Origin: Pedobacter steynii
GTDB lineage: Bacteria > Bacteroidota > Bacteroidia > Sphingobacteriales > Sphingobacteriaceae
NCBI RefSeq assembly: GCF_900103665.1
Contig: NZ_FNGY01000016.1
Coordinates: 1 to 64,000, forward strand
Reading direction: 5' to 3'
DNA length: 64,000 bases
Shown here: positions 26,050-34,249 of the stretch, one piece after another
How positions within the stretch are numbered: position 1 is the stretch's first letter
Layout: every line of letters begins with the position of its first letter
Notes under the pieces: model-generated
Seen by the model: only the letters and a program-made list of their open reading frames with translations
Database searches by the model: none
What the model was told of the DNA's origin: nothing
Position numbers and translations under genes: made by a program

Positions 26050-26183
26050 ACTTAAAAGCAATGGTTAGGCTTTAAAAATAGGAATTAAAATTCGCAAAAA
26101 ATTCCAGAAGTTGATTTGTTTCCAGAAGCTATTTTATAAGTTTTAATCTCTCGATGAACGATTTTCCTTTGGTTTGAAGTTCA

Positions 26184-26631
26184 TCATGATCTTTTTTTTG
26201 CGATAATAATCAGATCTGTTACCCCTGCTCCTTCCTGCATCAGATAGTCCTTACGTTGCAGGTTTACAATTTCAAACCCCTTTACTTTAAGCCCGTCGAC
26301 AAGGTAGTCTTCCTGATGAAAATGAATATACATTTCTGCAATCCATTAATTCAAATGTGGCTGTTGGATTATTTGCTTTAGCAAGATCAATCATATTCAA
26401 AGATAGGTCAATGCCTAAGATGTTGAAATCAGGGCGTTTCTTTAACAAATATTTAATGATGTTACCTGGTCCGCAGGCAAGTTCTAAAATATCAGCATTT
26501 TCTTTTGTGATATGTTCACAGAATAAATCGAAGGATTCGTGATACAATTGCGTATCCATGAATTTATCCTGATATTCATTTGCACGTTTATTAAATACCG
26601 CTACGGCATTTTTTGTCTTATCCTTATTCAT
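26184..26631 (-). pseudogene. Internally deleted SAM methyltransferase
   Basis: The N-terminal part from ATG 26631 reads as a class I methyltransferase: VFNKRANEYQDKF and then ILELACGPGNIIKYLLKK (SAM-binding motif I) and FNILGIDLSLNMI. After FELMDCRN the frame breaks. In another frame, the bases from about 26325 down to the stop at 26184-26186 read HFHQEDYLVDGLKVKG and LQRKDYLMQEGAG, the usual C-terminus of the same family. The central part (about 70 residues, from memory of the family's length) is missing. This points to an internal deletion with frameshift, so the gene is very probably inactive. Confidence 0.65.
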
Positions 26632-26722
26632 AGTGGTTCTGCAATTGATTACCTTGACCATTAAGTTAAAGATATATTCTCTTCTTTGTATAAGACAATT
26701 ATTTCCATCTTTACAAAACAAT

Positions 26723-27118
26723 ATGCAAAACTATATTTTTGAAATTCAGTTAAAGGTAAGAGATTACGAATGTGACCTGCAGGGCGTGGTAAATAACGCG
26801 GTGTATCAAAACTATCTGGAACATGCCAGGCATGAATACCTGTCCTCAAAAAAGGTTTCCTTTAAGGAACTGGCAGAAAAAGACATCTTGCTCATGGTGT
26901 CCAGAATAGAAATGGACTTTAAAAGATCACTGACCTCCGGTGATACTTTTTCTGTGAAACTAAGAACAGAACGCCAGGGATTGAAGCTCCTGTTTTTTCA
27001 GGATATCTTTCGCAGTGCCGACAATAGCTTATGCCTTCAGGCTAAAGTTGAAGTGATTGGCAAAATAAATGGTAAACTGAACAGAGGAGACATTTTTGAC
27101 ACCCTGGATTTTAATTAA
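26723..27118 (+). CDS. Acyl-CoA thioesterase (4HBT family)
   Basis: A 131-residue hotdog-fold protein from ATG 26723 (MQNYIFEIQLKVRDYEC). The motif YECDLQGVVNNAVYQNYLEHAR is the 4-hydroxybenzoyl-CoA thioesterase active-site region (I note D-x-x-G-V-V-N-N, with D at about residue 18), followed by LTSGDTFSVKLR. Members hydrolyse acyl-CoA esters in the cytoplasm. The frame goes back to 26633, but those residues are not family-like. The last 8 bases overlap the end of the convergent ATPase gene of the injection system, so the two transcripts collide here. Confidence 0.9.
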   Translation: MQNYIFEIQLKVRDYECDLQGVVNNAVYQNYLEHARHEYLSSKKVSFKELAEKDILLMVSRIEMDFKRSLTSGDTFSVKLRTERQGLKLLFFQDIFRSADNSLCLQAKVEVIGKINGKLNRGDIFDTLDFN

Positions 27119-28667
27119 AAGGCTTACCTTCTTTCAGCAATTCTTTCTTTATACCGTACAATACATCGTTCAAATAAATGTTCTTTTCTGCTTTTTGCTC
27201 ATGGTATCGTTCCAGTGCTTTGATACTGGCATAATGAACCACATTTACAATATAGCCACCTGAAATCGGGTAACTCTTTACAAGTTCAGGAATGTCAACC
27301 GTTTCCTCTTTTTCATTACAAAACCGGACGTCCCTCGGGAAGGCCAGACGCCATATTTTAGCCCGCTCCTCTGCTTCCGGTAAAGAGAATTTAAGGACCG
27401 CATTGAACCTGCGAATAAAAGCATCGTCAATGTTGTTCTTCATATTGGTGGCAAGAATCACCATTCCATTATAATCTTCAATCCTTTGAAGCAGGTAAGA
27501 TACCTCCTGATTCGCATATTTATCATGGGCATCCCTCACATTTGTCCGCTTTCCAAATAAAGCATCCGCCTCATCAAAAAACAGGATCCAACCTTTATCT
27601 TCCGCCCTGGCAAAGAGCAGTTCGAGGTTCTTTTCCGTCTCTCCAATATATTTTGACACAACCATAGACAGGTCAATCTTATAGACATCTTTACCAACTT
27701 CCTTGCCCAGTAAGCCCGCAGTAAAGGTTTTTCCGGTTCCAGAAGGGCCATAAAGCAAAGCGCGGTAGCCTCTTCTCAGGCGATCGCCCATTCCCCATTC
27801 CCCAACCAGCTGATCATTGTATTTCAACCAGCTTTTCAGTTCATTGATCTGTTCTTTAAGTTCATCATTGATCACGAGATCTTCCCAGCCGAGGTCGGTA
27901 TGAATTAGTTTTGCCGGAAAATTCATGCTGAATCTTGGCGGAATGGGCTTGCCATAAATGAAAGTATCCAAATACTCCGATGAGAGTGTAATTTTCCCAC
28001 TCATTACCGGCTCTCCGGATGGCTGATCAGTTAACCATAGGATCTTGTTCTTCTCAAACAAATGATCCGGCCAAAACAGACGCTGAATCTCCAGACGCCG
28101 CTCAAAATCATCATCTCCAAGCAGGAAAACAGCTGTTTCCCCAGTGGGTATGAAGCCCCTGAAATCTTTTCCCCGTACACCTCCTATTCTTTGGAAATCT
28201 CCGGAATCCTGGATTTTATAACTGATCACCCGGTCAAACAGATCGGATTGAACATGCGGGACGAGTCCAATCATCAATAAAACGGCCTCATCGGAATTGA
28301 GTTGATGCTCCTGAATAAAGTTCGCCAAAGCCGCCGACCATTTGCCGGTATCCAGCACAGGCTCCTGATGGTCTTCATCTGAAGGGAACCAGGTATTGAG
28401 GCGATATAAAATCAATTGTTCCAGATACCTCAATTCTTCAGGGGCATTCCGGTCGGTAAAGGTTTGGGGCATATGACTTGAATTTATATTTTTTGTAGGA
28501 TCATCTGGTGTTGTTTCTCTTTCATTATCGATTAACGTTCCAGCTTCGGCTGGATCAGACACTGCCGTAGCTGTTAAATCCGCGCCTAAAGAAGGCTGTT
28601 CCGTCCGACTGAATGGCCCTTCATTTTGATTTCTTCCAAGAATTGATTTTAACTTCTGTAAGTTCAT
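27111..28667 (-). CDS. eCIS AAA+ ATPase (Afp15-like)
   Basis: A 518-residue AAA+ protein. Residues 1 to about 230 are variable, then the ATPase: Walker A YGPSGTGKTFTA near 301-312, Walker B ILFFDEADALFG near 356-367, sensor 1 VILATNMKNNID, and arginine finger region FIRRFNAVLKF. It is the last gene on the minus strand of the injection-system cluster, as Afp15-type ATPases often are. In related systems this ATPase is required for assembly, perhaps for disassembly of aborted particles or for loading cargo. The N-terminal region includes a strand-rich part found in eCIS ATPases. The gene follows the short cargo-like gene by 10 bases. Confidence 0.85.
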   Translation of the reverse strand: MNLQKLKSILGRNQNEGPFSRTEQPSLGADLTATAVSDPAEAGTLIDNERETTPDDPTKNINSSHMPQTFTDRNAPEELRYLEQLILYRLNTWFPSDEDHQEPVLDTGKWSAALANFIQEHQLNSDEAVLLMIGLVPHVQSDLFDRVISYKIQDSGDFQRIGGVRGKDFRGFIPTGETAVFLLGDDDFERRLEIQRLFWPDHLFEKNKILWLTDQPSGEPVMSGKITLSSEYLDTFIYGKPIPPRFSMNFPAKLIHTDLGWEDLVINDELKEQINELKSWLKYNDQLVGEWGMGDRLRRGYRALLYGPSGTGKTFTAGLLGKEVGKDVYKIDLSMVVSKYIGETEKNLELLFARAEDKGWILFFDEADALFGKRTNVRDAHDKYANQEVSYLLQRIEDYNGMVILATNMKNNIDDAFIRRFNAVLKFSLPEAEERAKIWRLAFPRDVRFCNEKEETVDIPELVKSYPISGGYIVNVVHYASIKALERYHEQKAEKNIYLNDVLYGIKKELLKEGKPFN

Positions 28668-28677
28668 TATCTATCGG

Positions 28678-29469
28678 TTAAGCCATTTTTGTGTCGCCGT
28701 CAGGTATTTCGAAATCTCCTTTTTCCGGAGCTTCCGGCTTTTCTATTTTCGGCTCCGGCGCCTTCACTTGATCCGGTATACAATTGCTCTTTTGATTAGG
28801 GTCTACATGTTTGCTCTCGCCGCAGCAATAGTTAAACATAAAATTCCAGCGCTCCGGCGGACAATTTGCCGGTCGGTCTACGTTTCCAGGCACAGGTTTC
28901 TTCTTAAAATAGTTTTTAACCTGATCGATGGAGTCTGAGCTCACGCAGGCATTTTCCCCTCCGGCTGCTGTGCCCGGAACCGGGCCGCAACCTTCCCATT
29001 GTCCGTTTTTCCAGCTCAAGGTAAAAGTCTGGTCATTCCTGTCAAAAGGCCCGCCTGGCTGAACGGCTGTTGCAGGGCTTTGTTCTTCCTGTTTTTGAAT
29101 GTGCCTTTCCTGTATTTCTTCTGAATCTGGCTCCGGTTTTTCCTGAATTTCCTTATCTGCGGCCATCCTGGCATCGTTTGTCCCCTGCTTTTCATCCTCA
29201 GCGGAGGTCGCGAGGCGTTGCACACTACTGATGCTGCGTTCTTGTATTTCTTTCTTTTCTGAGGGCTTATTGACCACCTGGTCTGCAACTGCATCGGCCT
29301 CGTGCTCATGCTGATCACCAGGCTCATTTACCGTTAACTTGGCCTGAAAAAAACCGCCTGCAGTTTTCGCTGCAGCCTGTCCCTGCTGATTGCCGAAAAA
29401 CGGTTTTTGCTTTGCGTCATCATGCGTATTTGCATTGCGCTGACGATAGACTCTTGAGCGATAAGGCAT
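28678..29469 (-). CDS. Short cargo-like protein with DUF4157-type leader
   Basis: A 263-residue protein without HExxH. Its N-terminus shares a leader with the large DUF4157 protein at 30839-34195: PFFGNQQ then KLTVNEPGDQHEHEADA here and KLTVGQPNDKYEQEADA there, both followed by ADQVV and then VQRLAT. In DUF4157 proteins this segment lies just before the domain; its presence without the domain suggests a packaging or recognition signal. The middle is a charged, disordered stretch (EEIQERHIQKQEEQS). The last 120 residues carry about seven cysteines (GCGPV, FNYCCGESK) and have no family I recognise. The gene lies between a haloperoxidase-like gene and the ATPase in the same operon, so it is a second candidate cargo. 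Confidence 0.65.
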   Translation of the reverse strand: MPYRSRVYRQRNANTHDDAKQKPFFGNQQGQAAAKTAGGFFQAKLTVNEPGDQHEHEADAVADQVVNKPSEKKEIQERSISSVQRLATSAEDEKQGTNDARMAADKEIQEKPEPDSEEIQERHIQKQEEQSPATAVQPGGPFDRNDQTFTLSWKNGQWEGCGPVPGTAAGGENACVSSDSIDQVKNYFKKKPVPGNVDRPANCPPERWNFMFNYCCGESKHVDPNQKSNCIPDQVKAPEPKIEKPEAPEKGDFEIPDGDTKMA

Positions 29470-29480
29470 AATTTTAAGAT

Positions 29481-30821
29481 TTAATCGTTAAAATAAAACA
29501 GGGCTTTTTCCCAGGCGTTCGTCCCTATACTAATCCCCAGCTTCTGCCCTTCTTCATTTCCCCGGGGAAAATGAATTCCCCCATACACCCGTGACAATCC
29601 TGCCTGTTCGGCAGCACTGGTAAATGTGGGCCAGTCTAAGCGGACTTCCGTACAGGGCACCTTACCCGGCTCGATAACAGAACTACCTGTTTTCAGCGTG
29701 GTGCAACCTCCAAAATGGTCGCTTCCCGTAAATTGCCTCAATACTGTGGCCGCAGCCCTGCTAAAACTGCTGTGTCCGGACACATGTTCGGGAAAGGGAG
29801 GTGTTTCAATATAGGAGACCCATTGTTCTCCTTTGATCGTCTGTGTCCCCTTACCCGGACCGCCCCAGGCCTGTACCTCCAATCCTTTATAAATTGTTCT
29901 GATCGCCGTTATCGGACGCACAGAATTGTAGTAGTATTTCGCTTCCCAGCAGGCGATTGAGGCATCAAACAAAGCATTGCTCAGGGCAAAAAACAACTTG
30001 ATACCATCGGTATTCCGGTATTGTTCCCTTTCGGCAATAAATTGCGCGATCTCACACCAATGCCCCGGAGGACTAAAAGTTCCAGGGCCATCCGCCCAAT
30101 AAGAAGCAATTGCTTTCTGCTCCTCCGTCAGTGCTGCGCTGATTTCCAGTACTTCTTTCACCTGTGGCCGGAAATCAAAATCTTCCTTCCGGAACGGGGG
30201 GGCCGGCCGGAACTGCCAGTTGAAATTTAAAGAGAATGATTTCAACAATCCCCAATGTGGACACAGGAATTGCTGGATAGCGCCCCCCTCTTTTCTCAGT
30301 GGCTGCCAAAAGCTCAGGTCGTTAACCTGATCCGGAGTGTTGACCGGCCAATAACCGGTATAATCAGACCAATGTGGCATGTGTAACGTGCCTTGCTGAT
30401 TGGCACCATCCCCATGCCCCCTTTCTATCACCAGACGGCCAACCAGGTTGCCAATTCCCTGAGGCAGGGAGATGTCCAGGGTCGTATCATCCGGATCATA
30501 ATCACAGGTACACATCAGGTCGCGGAACAGGTCTTTTTTTTCTGAAGGAAGTGCCAGCCAAAACAGGTCCATCAATACCCGATAGGCAGCATAGCTGAAT
30601 GCTTTTCGGGTGTTCTCTTTTACACATTCCTGATCTGCCATTTTAATGTATTTTGCCGTCGTGGTACTGATGGCGCATTTATCAAAGACAGACCATGCAT
30701 CATACATCGCAGTATGTGCCATCGCCAAAGCCCTGGCTGCCAGTGGCGGCGAAGTTTTAGTGAATTTAATGGCATCGAGGATGAGCTGATTCCATTGAAG
30801 GGCGAGTGGTTTTTCTGACAT
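29481..30821 (-). CDS. Vanadium-dependent haloperoxidase/PAP2-like enzyme
   Basis: A 446-residue cytoplasmic-looking protein of the vanadium haloperoxidase branch of the PAP2 superfamily. The vanadate-binding set is complete with the spacing of the classic chloroperoxidase: K295 and R302 in KYYYNSVRP, S348-G349-H350 in PEHVSGHSS, and R411 with H417 in SRVYGGIHF. The N-terminal helices include SPPLAARALAMAHTAMYDAW, as in bacterial members (I note ALAMAHTAMYDAW). No signal peptide or DUF4157 leader is present. Activity could be halide oxidation or phosphatase; these cannot be told apart by sequence. The gene sits inside the injection-system operon between two cargo-like genes, so it may be packaged or may act on the particle's cargo. 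Confidence 0.85.
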   Translation of the reverse strand: MSEKPLALQWNQLILDAIKFTKTSPPLAARALAMAHTAMYDAWSVFDKCAISTTTAKYIKMADQECVKENTRKAFSYAAYRVLMDLFWLALPSEKKDLFRDLMCTCDYDPDDTTLDISLPQGIGNLVGRLVIERGHGDGANQQGTLHMPHWSDYTGYWPVNTPDQVNDLSFWQPLRKEGGAIQQFLCPHWGLLKSFSLNFNWQFRPAPPFRKEDFDFRPQVKEVLEISAALTEEQKAIASYWADGPGTFSPPGHWCEIAQFIAEREQYRNTDGIKLFFALSNALFDASIACWEAKYYYNSVRPITAIRTIYKGLEVQAWGGPGKGTQTIKGEQWVSYIETPPFPEHVSGHSSFSRAAATVLRQFTGSDHFGGCTTLKTGSSVIEPGKVPCTEVRLDWPTFTSAAEQAGLSRVYGGIHFPRGNEEGQKLGISIGTNAWEKALFYFND

Positions 30822-30838
30822 GGTTGTTTTTAATTTAA

Positions 30839-33800
30839 TTAGAACAAAACGCCGTTATTATAACTTCTCCTGATTGCACTCCAGTTCTGATCGTCCTTAA
30901 CGACACAATAGACCCTGCAATCAGGAGTGATTGGCACAGTCCTGAGCCAGCCGGAACATCGCGGACAAGGAACCCTTTCTGAGAAAATTGCCGCCAGCGT
31001 AAAATTACCGGCTCCAAATCGCCGGTTGGCTTCGATGAAAATCATATCTTCAGAATGGAGTCCCCCTCCGGGTATATTAGCAGCGGCCACATATTCGATG
31101 CTATTGTTAACCAAAAATTTTGCCACTGCAATATTGCTGGCTCTAAAATTAGCGACCGTGGTACCTGTAGCCGTTCTCAAAAGACAAGCAGGAACCCGAA
31201 GATCATCTGGGGTTGGCCCTACACCAATAAAGGGCATTGAGCCTCTGGTAAGGCCGAACATCAAGGATTTTTCGTAGCAAATACCTTTCTTTTTCTCACA
31301 TGCATCCGGATTAATCCGATCCTTTCGTGCAGTCTGTAGCATCCCATTTGGAGATGTTGTAGCGGGACCGGTCGTTTGATGGGTATCAGGATCCTCTGTT
31401 AGTACTTCAGGTGATTTCCTGCCTTCCACTAAATTTTCTGTAGCTGTTCCATCGCTTACGCCATCTTCAAATTTAGCTGCAATCTGACCCGGTGCTGAAG
31501 GACTGACAGGCGCCGGTTGTGGCCGGGTAGGAAACGGAATTACCCTTCCTGGTCCGGCAGGTGCAGCAGGTGCGACCGGTTGAGGTTGTGGTTGTGGCCG
31601 CGGCGGCGGTATTGGTTGAGGTACCGGCGTAGGCTGTGGTGTTGGTTGTGGAGTTGGCTGTGGCGTTGGTTGTGGTGTTGGTTGCGGAGTTGGCTGTGGA
31701 GTGGGTTGTGGTGTTGGCTGTGGTTGCGGAACACCTTGAGGAGCGCCTTTTAGGAAATTGGCAATTAAGGTAACGAGCTCCGCCAAAAGTGCCATCAGGG
31801 CTTGCAGTACCAATGCCACACCCATTGCGATAAAACTTGCTACCGCAGTTAAAATGTCGATCTGGCGTTTTTCACAAAGCTGCCTTGCAGTATACAGGCG
31901 TATCAGGCTGATGATGACGGTAGCGCTTTCCGCAGCAAGGAAAGAAGTCATCAGTAACTCTCCTAGGGGCGCCATCGTAGCCACTCCTGCGAAGAAACCG
32001 GCCACAATACCGGGAACTACGCCAACTTCGGCCGCCGCAATTCCGCCCAGGACCATTTCTACCAGGATCACTATAATGGCTACGTATCCAATTAAAAGCC
32101 CTACAACATAGTTCAGCCTCCTCCATAAGGCCAAGGGGAAATCCAGCAGAATCATAAAGTTGGACCAGATATCATGAAGGCATCCAAGTGGATCATCGAA
32201 GAAATTCCTTGGCATATAAAGGCTGTCAACGGCGGTTGCCCAATCGTCGTACCAGAGTTGACTGAATTGTCTGAAGATCGCCCTGATCGTTGCAGGTGGC
32301 CAAAACATATTGACCACAGTGGTCCATAGCAATTTCTTAACGTCCAGTTCGGCCCAGGCCCTGGAGATATAGTACACAATCCCACTGCCCACTTCATCGA
32401 GCGTTGCGGTGCGTCTGTCTTCGGCATCTATAGGTACTCTTTGAACGGTACCGCTATCCCCTTCCTGCGCAGCTCCACCCGGGTAGTTTTGTCTTGCCAT
32501 GTCATTTCCCAAAGTTTCTGCACGGCCGGGGGCTTCAGCGTCTAATTTCGCAGCAATCTGGTCCAGAAATGGCTGGATGGTGGCCTGTGGATCTTCAAAC
32601 AATTTAGTGAAGTAATCAAATACTTCTTTAAGGCTCCGTACCATGGAAATCACCCTATCGATCGCGAATCCAATTACATTATCGGCGAAGGACCGTACCG
32701 CAGCCAATATCTCCTGTATCATGCTGGTCAGGCGTTGCCAAAGATCCGTCCAGAAAGCGCTAAACTGAGTCCATAAAGACCGAAGGCCACTAAAAAGCGA
32801 GCGGGCACTTTCTTGTACCCCTGCCGGCAACAGGTCAAATGCAACGTTGTCAAATAATCCTTCTATCGTCTCAAAAGTGTTGGTAATGAATCCAGAAACG
32901 GTATCCCAAACCCCTTGTCCGAATTGCAATACGCCATTGATGACGGAATTAATCCCCGTCCAAAGCGCAGAGGCACCCTCTTTTGCTGAATCCCAGATAT
33001 TCCCCAGGAGATCGGCGTTCATCATTGATAATGCCGACATAAAGCCTGACAATGGCGTGGTAATGAAGTGGATTAAGTCGCCAAACCCGTTTTTAATGTC
33101 TTCAAAACTGGTCCGCCCGAATTCTCTGACACTGTCCCATTTTTCATTCAGCCAATTGATTCCGGTATCAACCAAATCGCTGATTTGTTCAAAGACCCAG
33201 TCTACTGCAGCGCTGGCCTGGTCGCCCACCCATTCTGCGCCATCGGCAATCTGCCCACCTACCCATTGTGCACCGTCAACTACGCCACCCGCCGCATCAG
33301 ATGCCGTATCACTTACCCAATCTGCAGCATCACTCATCCAACCCGGCAACCGTTGAATTTTCCTTTGGGCGGGCTCAGACTCACCATTTTGTTGCAGGGT
33401 ATGCGTCAACTCGTGTGCCAACAAGTGTTTTCCTGAATCTGATTCGGTATCGTACTTTCCTGAGTTAAAATAAATATCATTGCCATGTGTGAATGCCTGA
33501 GCATGTAAATCTTCACTCATTTGCTGGGCATTACTGCCGGTATGAATTCGCACACCAGAAAAATCAGCTCCAAATGAAGATTCCATCTGTGTGCGGGTGC
33601 TTTCCGGTAACGAACTGCCTGTTCCCGAAGAAGCGTTCAAATTACTTTCAATCGATGTCGGGGCGACTTGCGCGGAATGATCTTCTTCCTTTTTTTGTAC
33701 TTTCTGTTCCTCTTCCTTTTCGCAGCTGGCACATTTACGCTGAACCGGTTTTTCATCTCCGGGAGGTTCTCCATTGCTCTCAAAAATCGGTTTACGCCGG

Positions 33801-34195
33801 AGTTCTAATGGTGATTCCTGAACCAAATCTTCCTCTTCTTTCTTTTGCAGTTGCTCTTCGTGCTCACAAGCGGAACATTTTGCCTGTATCACCGGGGTAA
33901 CGGGACCGACCAATGGTTTGGCCTGAACGGCCGATTCTTTTTTTGTCAGCACCTGAGGTGTTGCGAGTCGCTGTACCACCTGATCTGCTCTGGCATCAGC
34001 TTCCTGTTCGTATTTATCGTTGGGCTGGCCTACGGTCAGTTTCCTTTGCACAGGGAATGAATTGCTGTTCTGCTTTTGAAAAAAGGGTGTTTCTGCAGAG
34101 GTATCACTGAGCAAAGCAGTATCCGCCCCCTTATTAAAGAAAGGAGTTCCGGATTTGGCGGGTGTTGCCACTGACTTCGCTTCGCCAGCTTTCAT
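30839..34195 (-). CDS. DUF4157 eCIS cargo with C-terminal deaminase-like toxin
   Basis: A 1118-residue modular protein. Residues 50-80 hold the leader KLTVGQPNDKYEQEADA. CxxC knuckles follow at 107-110 (CSAC) and 155-158 (CASC). DUF4157 is at about 194-270, with zinc motif HELTH at 261-265. Amphipathic tryptophan repeats (DGAQWVGGQIADGAEWVG) are at about 285-345. Long helical parts follow, then strongly hydrophobic stretches near 695-760 and 785-817. A PTPQ linker (about eight units) leads to the C-terminal domain. There LHSEDMIF gives H1047 and E1049, and SERVPCPRCSGWL gives C1077 and C1080: the zinc-binding HxE...PCxxC pattern of nucleic-acid deaminase toxins. The gene lies in the eCIS operon, so it is probably a packaged effector. 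No immunity gene is obvious. Confidence 0.8.
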   Translation of the reverse strand: MKAGEAKSVATPAKSGTPFFNKGADTALLSDTSAETPFFQKQNSNSFPVQRKLTVGQPNDKYEQEADARADQVVQRLATPQVLTKKESAVQAKPLVGPVTPVIQAKCSACEHEEQLQKKEEEDLVQESPLELRRKPIFESNGEPPGDEKPVQRKCASCEKEEEQKVQKKEEDHSAQVAPTSIESNLNASSGTGSSLPESTRTQMESSFGADFSGVRIHTGSNAQQMSEDLHAQAFTHGNDIYFNSGKYDTESDSGKHLLAHELTHTLQQNGESEPAQRKIQRLPGWMSDAADWVSDTASDAAGGVVDGAQWVGGQIADGAEWVGDQASAAVDWVFEQISDLVDTGINWLNEKWDSVREFGRTSFEDIKNGFGDLIHFITTPLSGFMSALSMMNADLLGNIWDSAKEGASALWTGINSVINGVLQFGQGVWDTVSGFITNTFETIEGLFDNVAFDLLPAGVQESARSLFSGLRSLWTQFSAFWTDLWQRLTSMIQEILAAVRSFADNVIGFAIDRVISMVRSLKEVFDYFTKLFEDPQATIQPFLDQIAAKLDAEAPGRAETLGNDMARQNYPGGAAQEGDSGTVQRVPIDAEDRRTATLDEVGSGIVYYISRAWAELDVKKLLWTTVVNMFWPPATIRAIFRQFSQLWYDDWATAVDSLYMPRNFFDDPLGCLHDIWSNFMILLDFPLALWRRLNYVVGLLIGYVAIIVILVEMVLGGIAAAEVGVVPGIVAGFFAGVATMAPLGELLMTSFLAAESATVIISLIRLYTARQLCEKRQIDILTAVASFIAMGVALVLQALMALLAELVTLIANFLKGAPQGVPQPQPTPQPTPQPTPQPTPQPTPQPTPQPTPQPTPVPQPIPPPRPQPQPQPVAPAAPAGPGRVIPFPTRPQPAPVSPSAPGQIAAKFEDGVSDGTATENLVEGRKSPEVLTEDPDTHQTTGPATTSPNGMLQTARKDRINPDACEKKKGICYEKSLMFGLTRGSMPFIGVGPTPDDLRVPACLLRTATGTTVANFRASNIAVAKFLVNNSIEYVAAANIPGGGLHSEDMIFIEANRRFGAGNFTLAAIFSERVPCPRCSGWLRTVPITPDCRVYCVVKDDQNWSAIRRSYNNGVLF
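31625..31731 (-). repeat. 12-bp tandem repeat encoding a PTPQ linker
   Basis: About eight units of a 12-base sequence encode repeated PTPQ in the DUF4157 protein. It separates the membrane-active region from the C-terminal deaminase-like domain. Such linkers can vary in copy number between strains and keep the toxin domain flexible. Confidence 0.8.
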
Positions 34196-34249
34196 AGTTT
34201 ATCTTTTAATACAACATTAAATCTTCTTCTATCTACACAAGGCTTGCTT

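Noticed and set aside
31517..31753. Arginine/tryptophan-rich plus-strand frame opposite the PTPQ repeat
   Set aside because: It is the complement of the proline repeat of the DUF4157 gene; the composition is an artefact of the tandem repeat.
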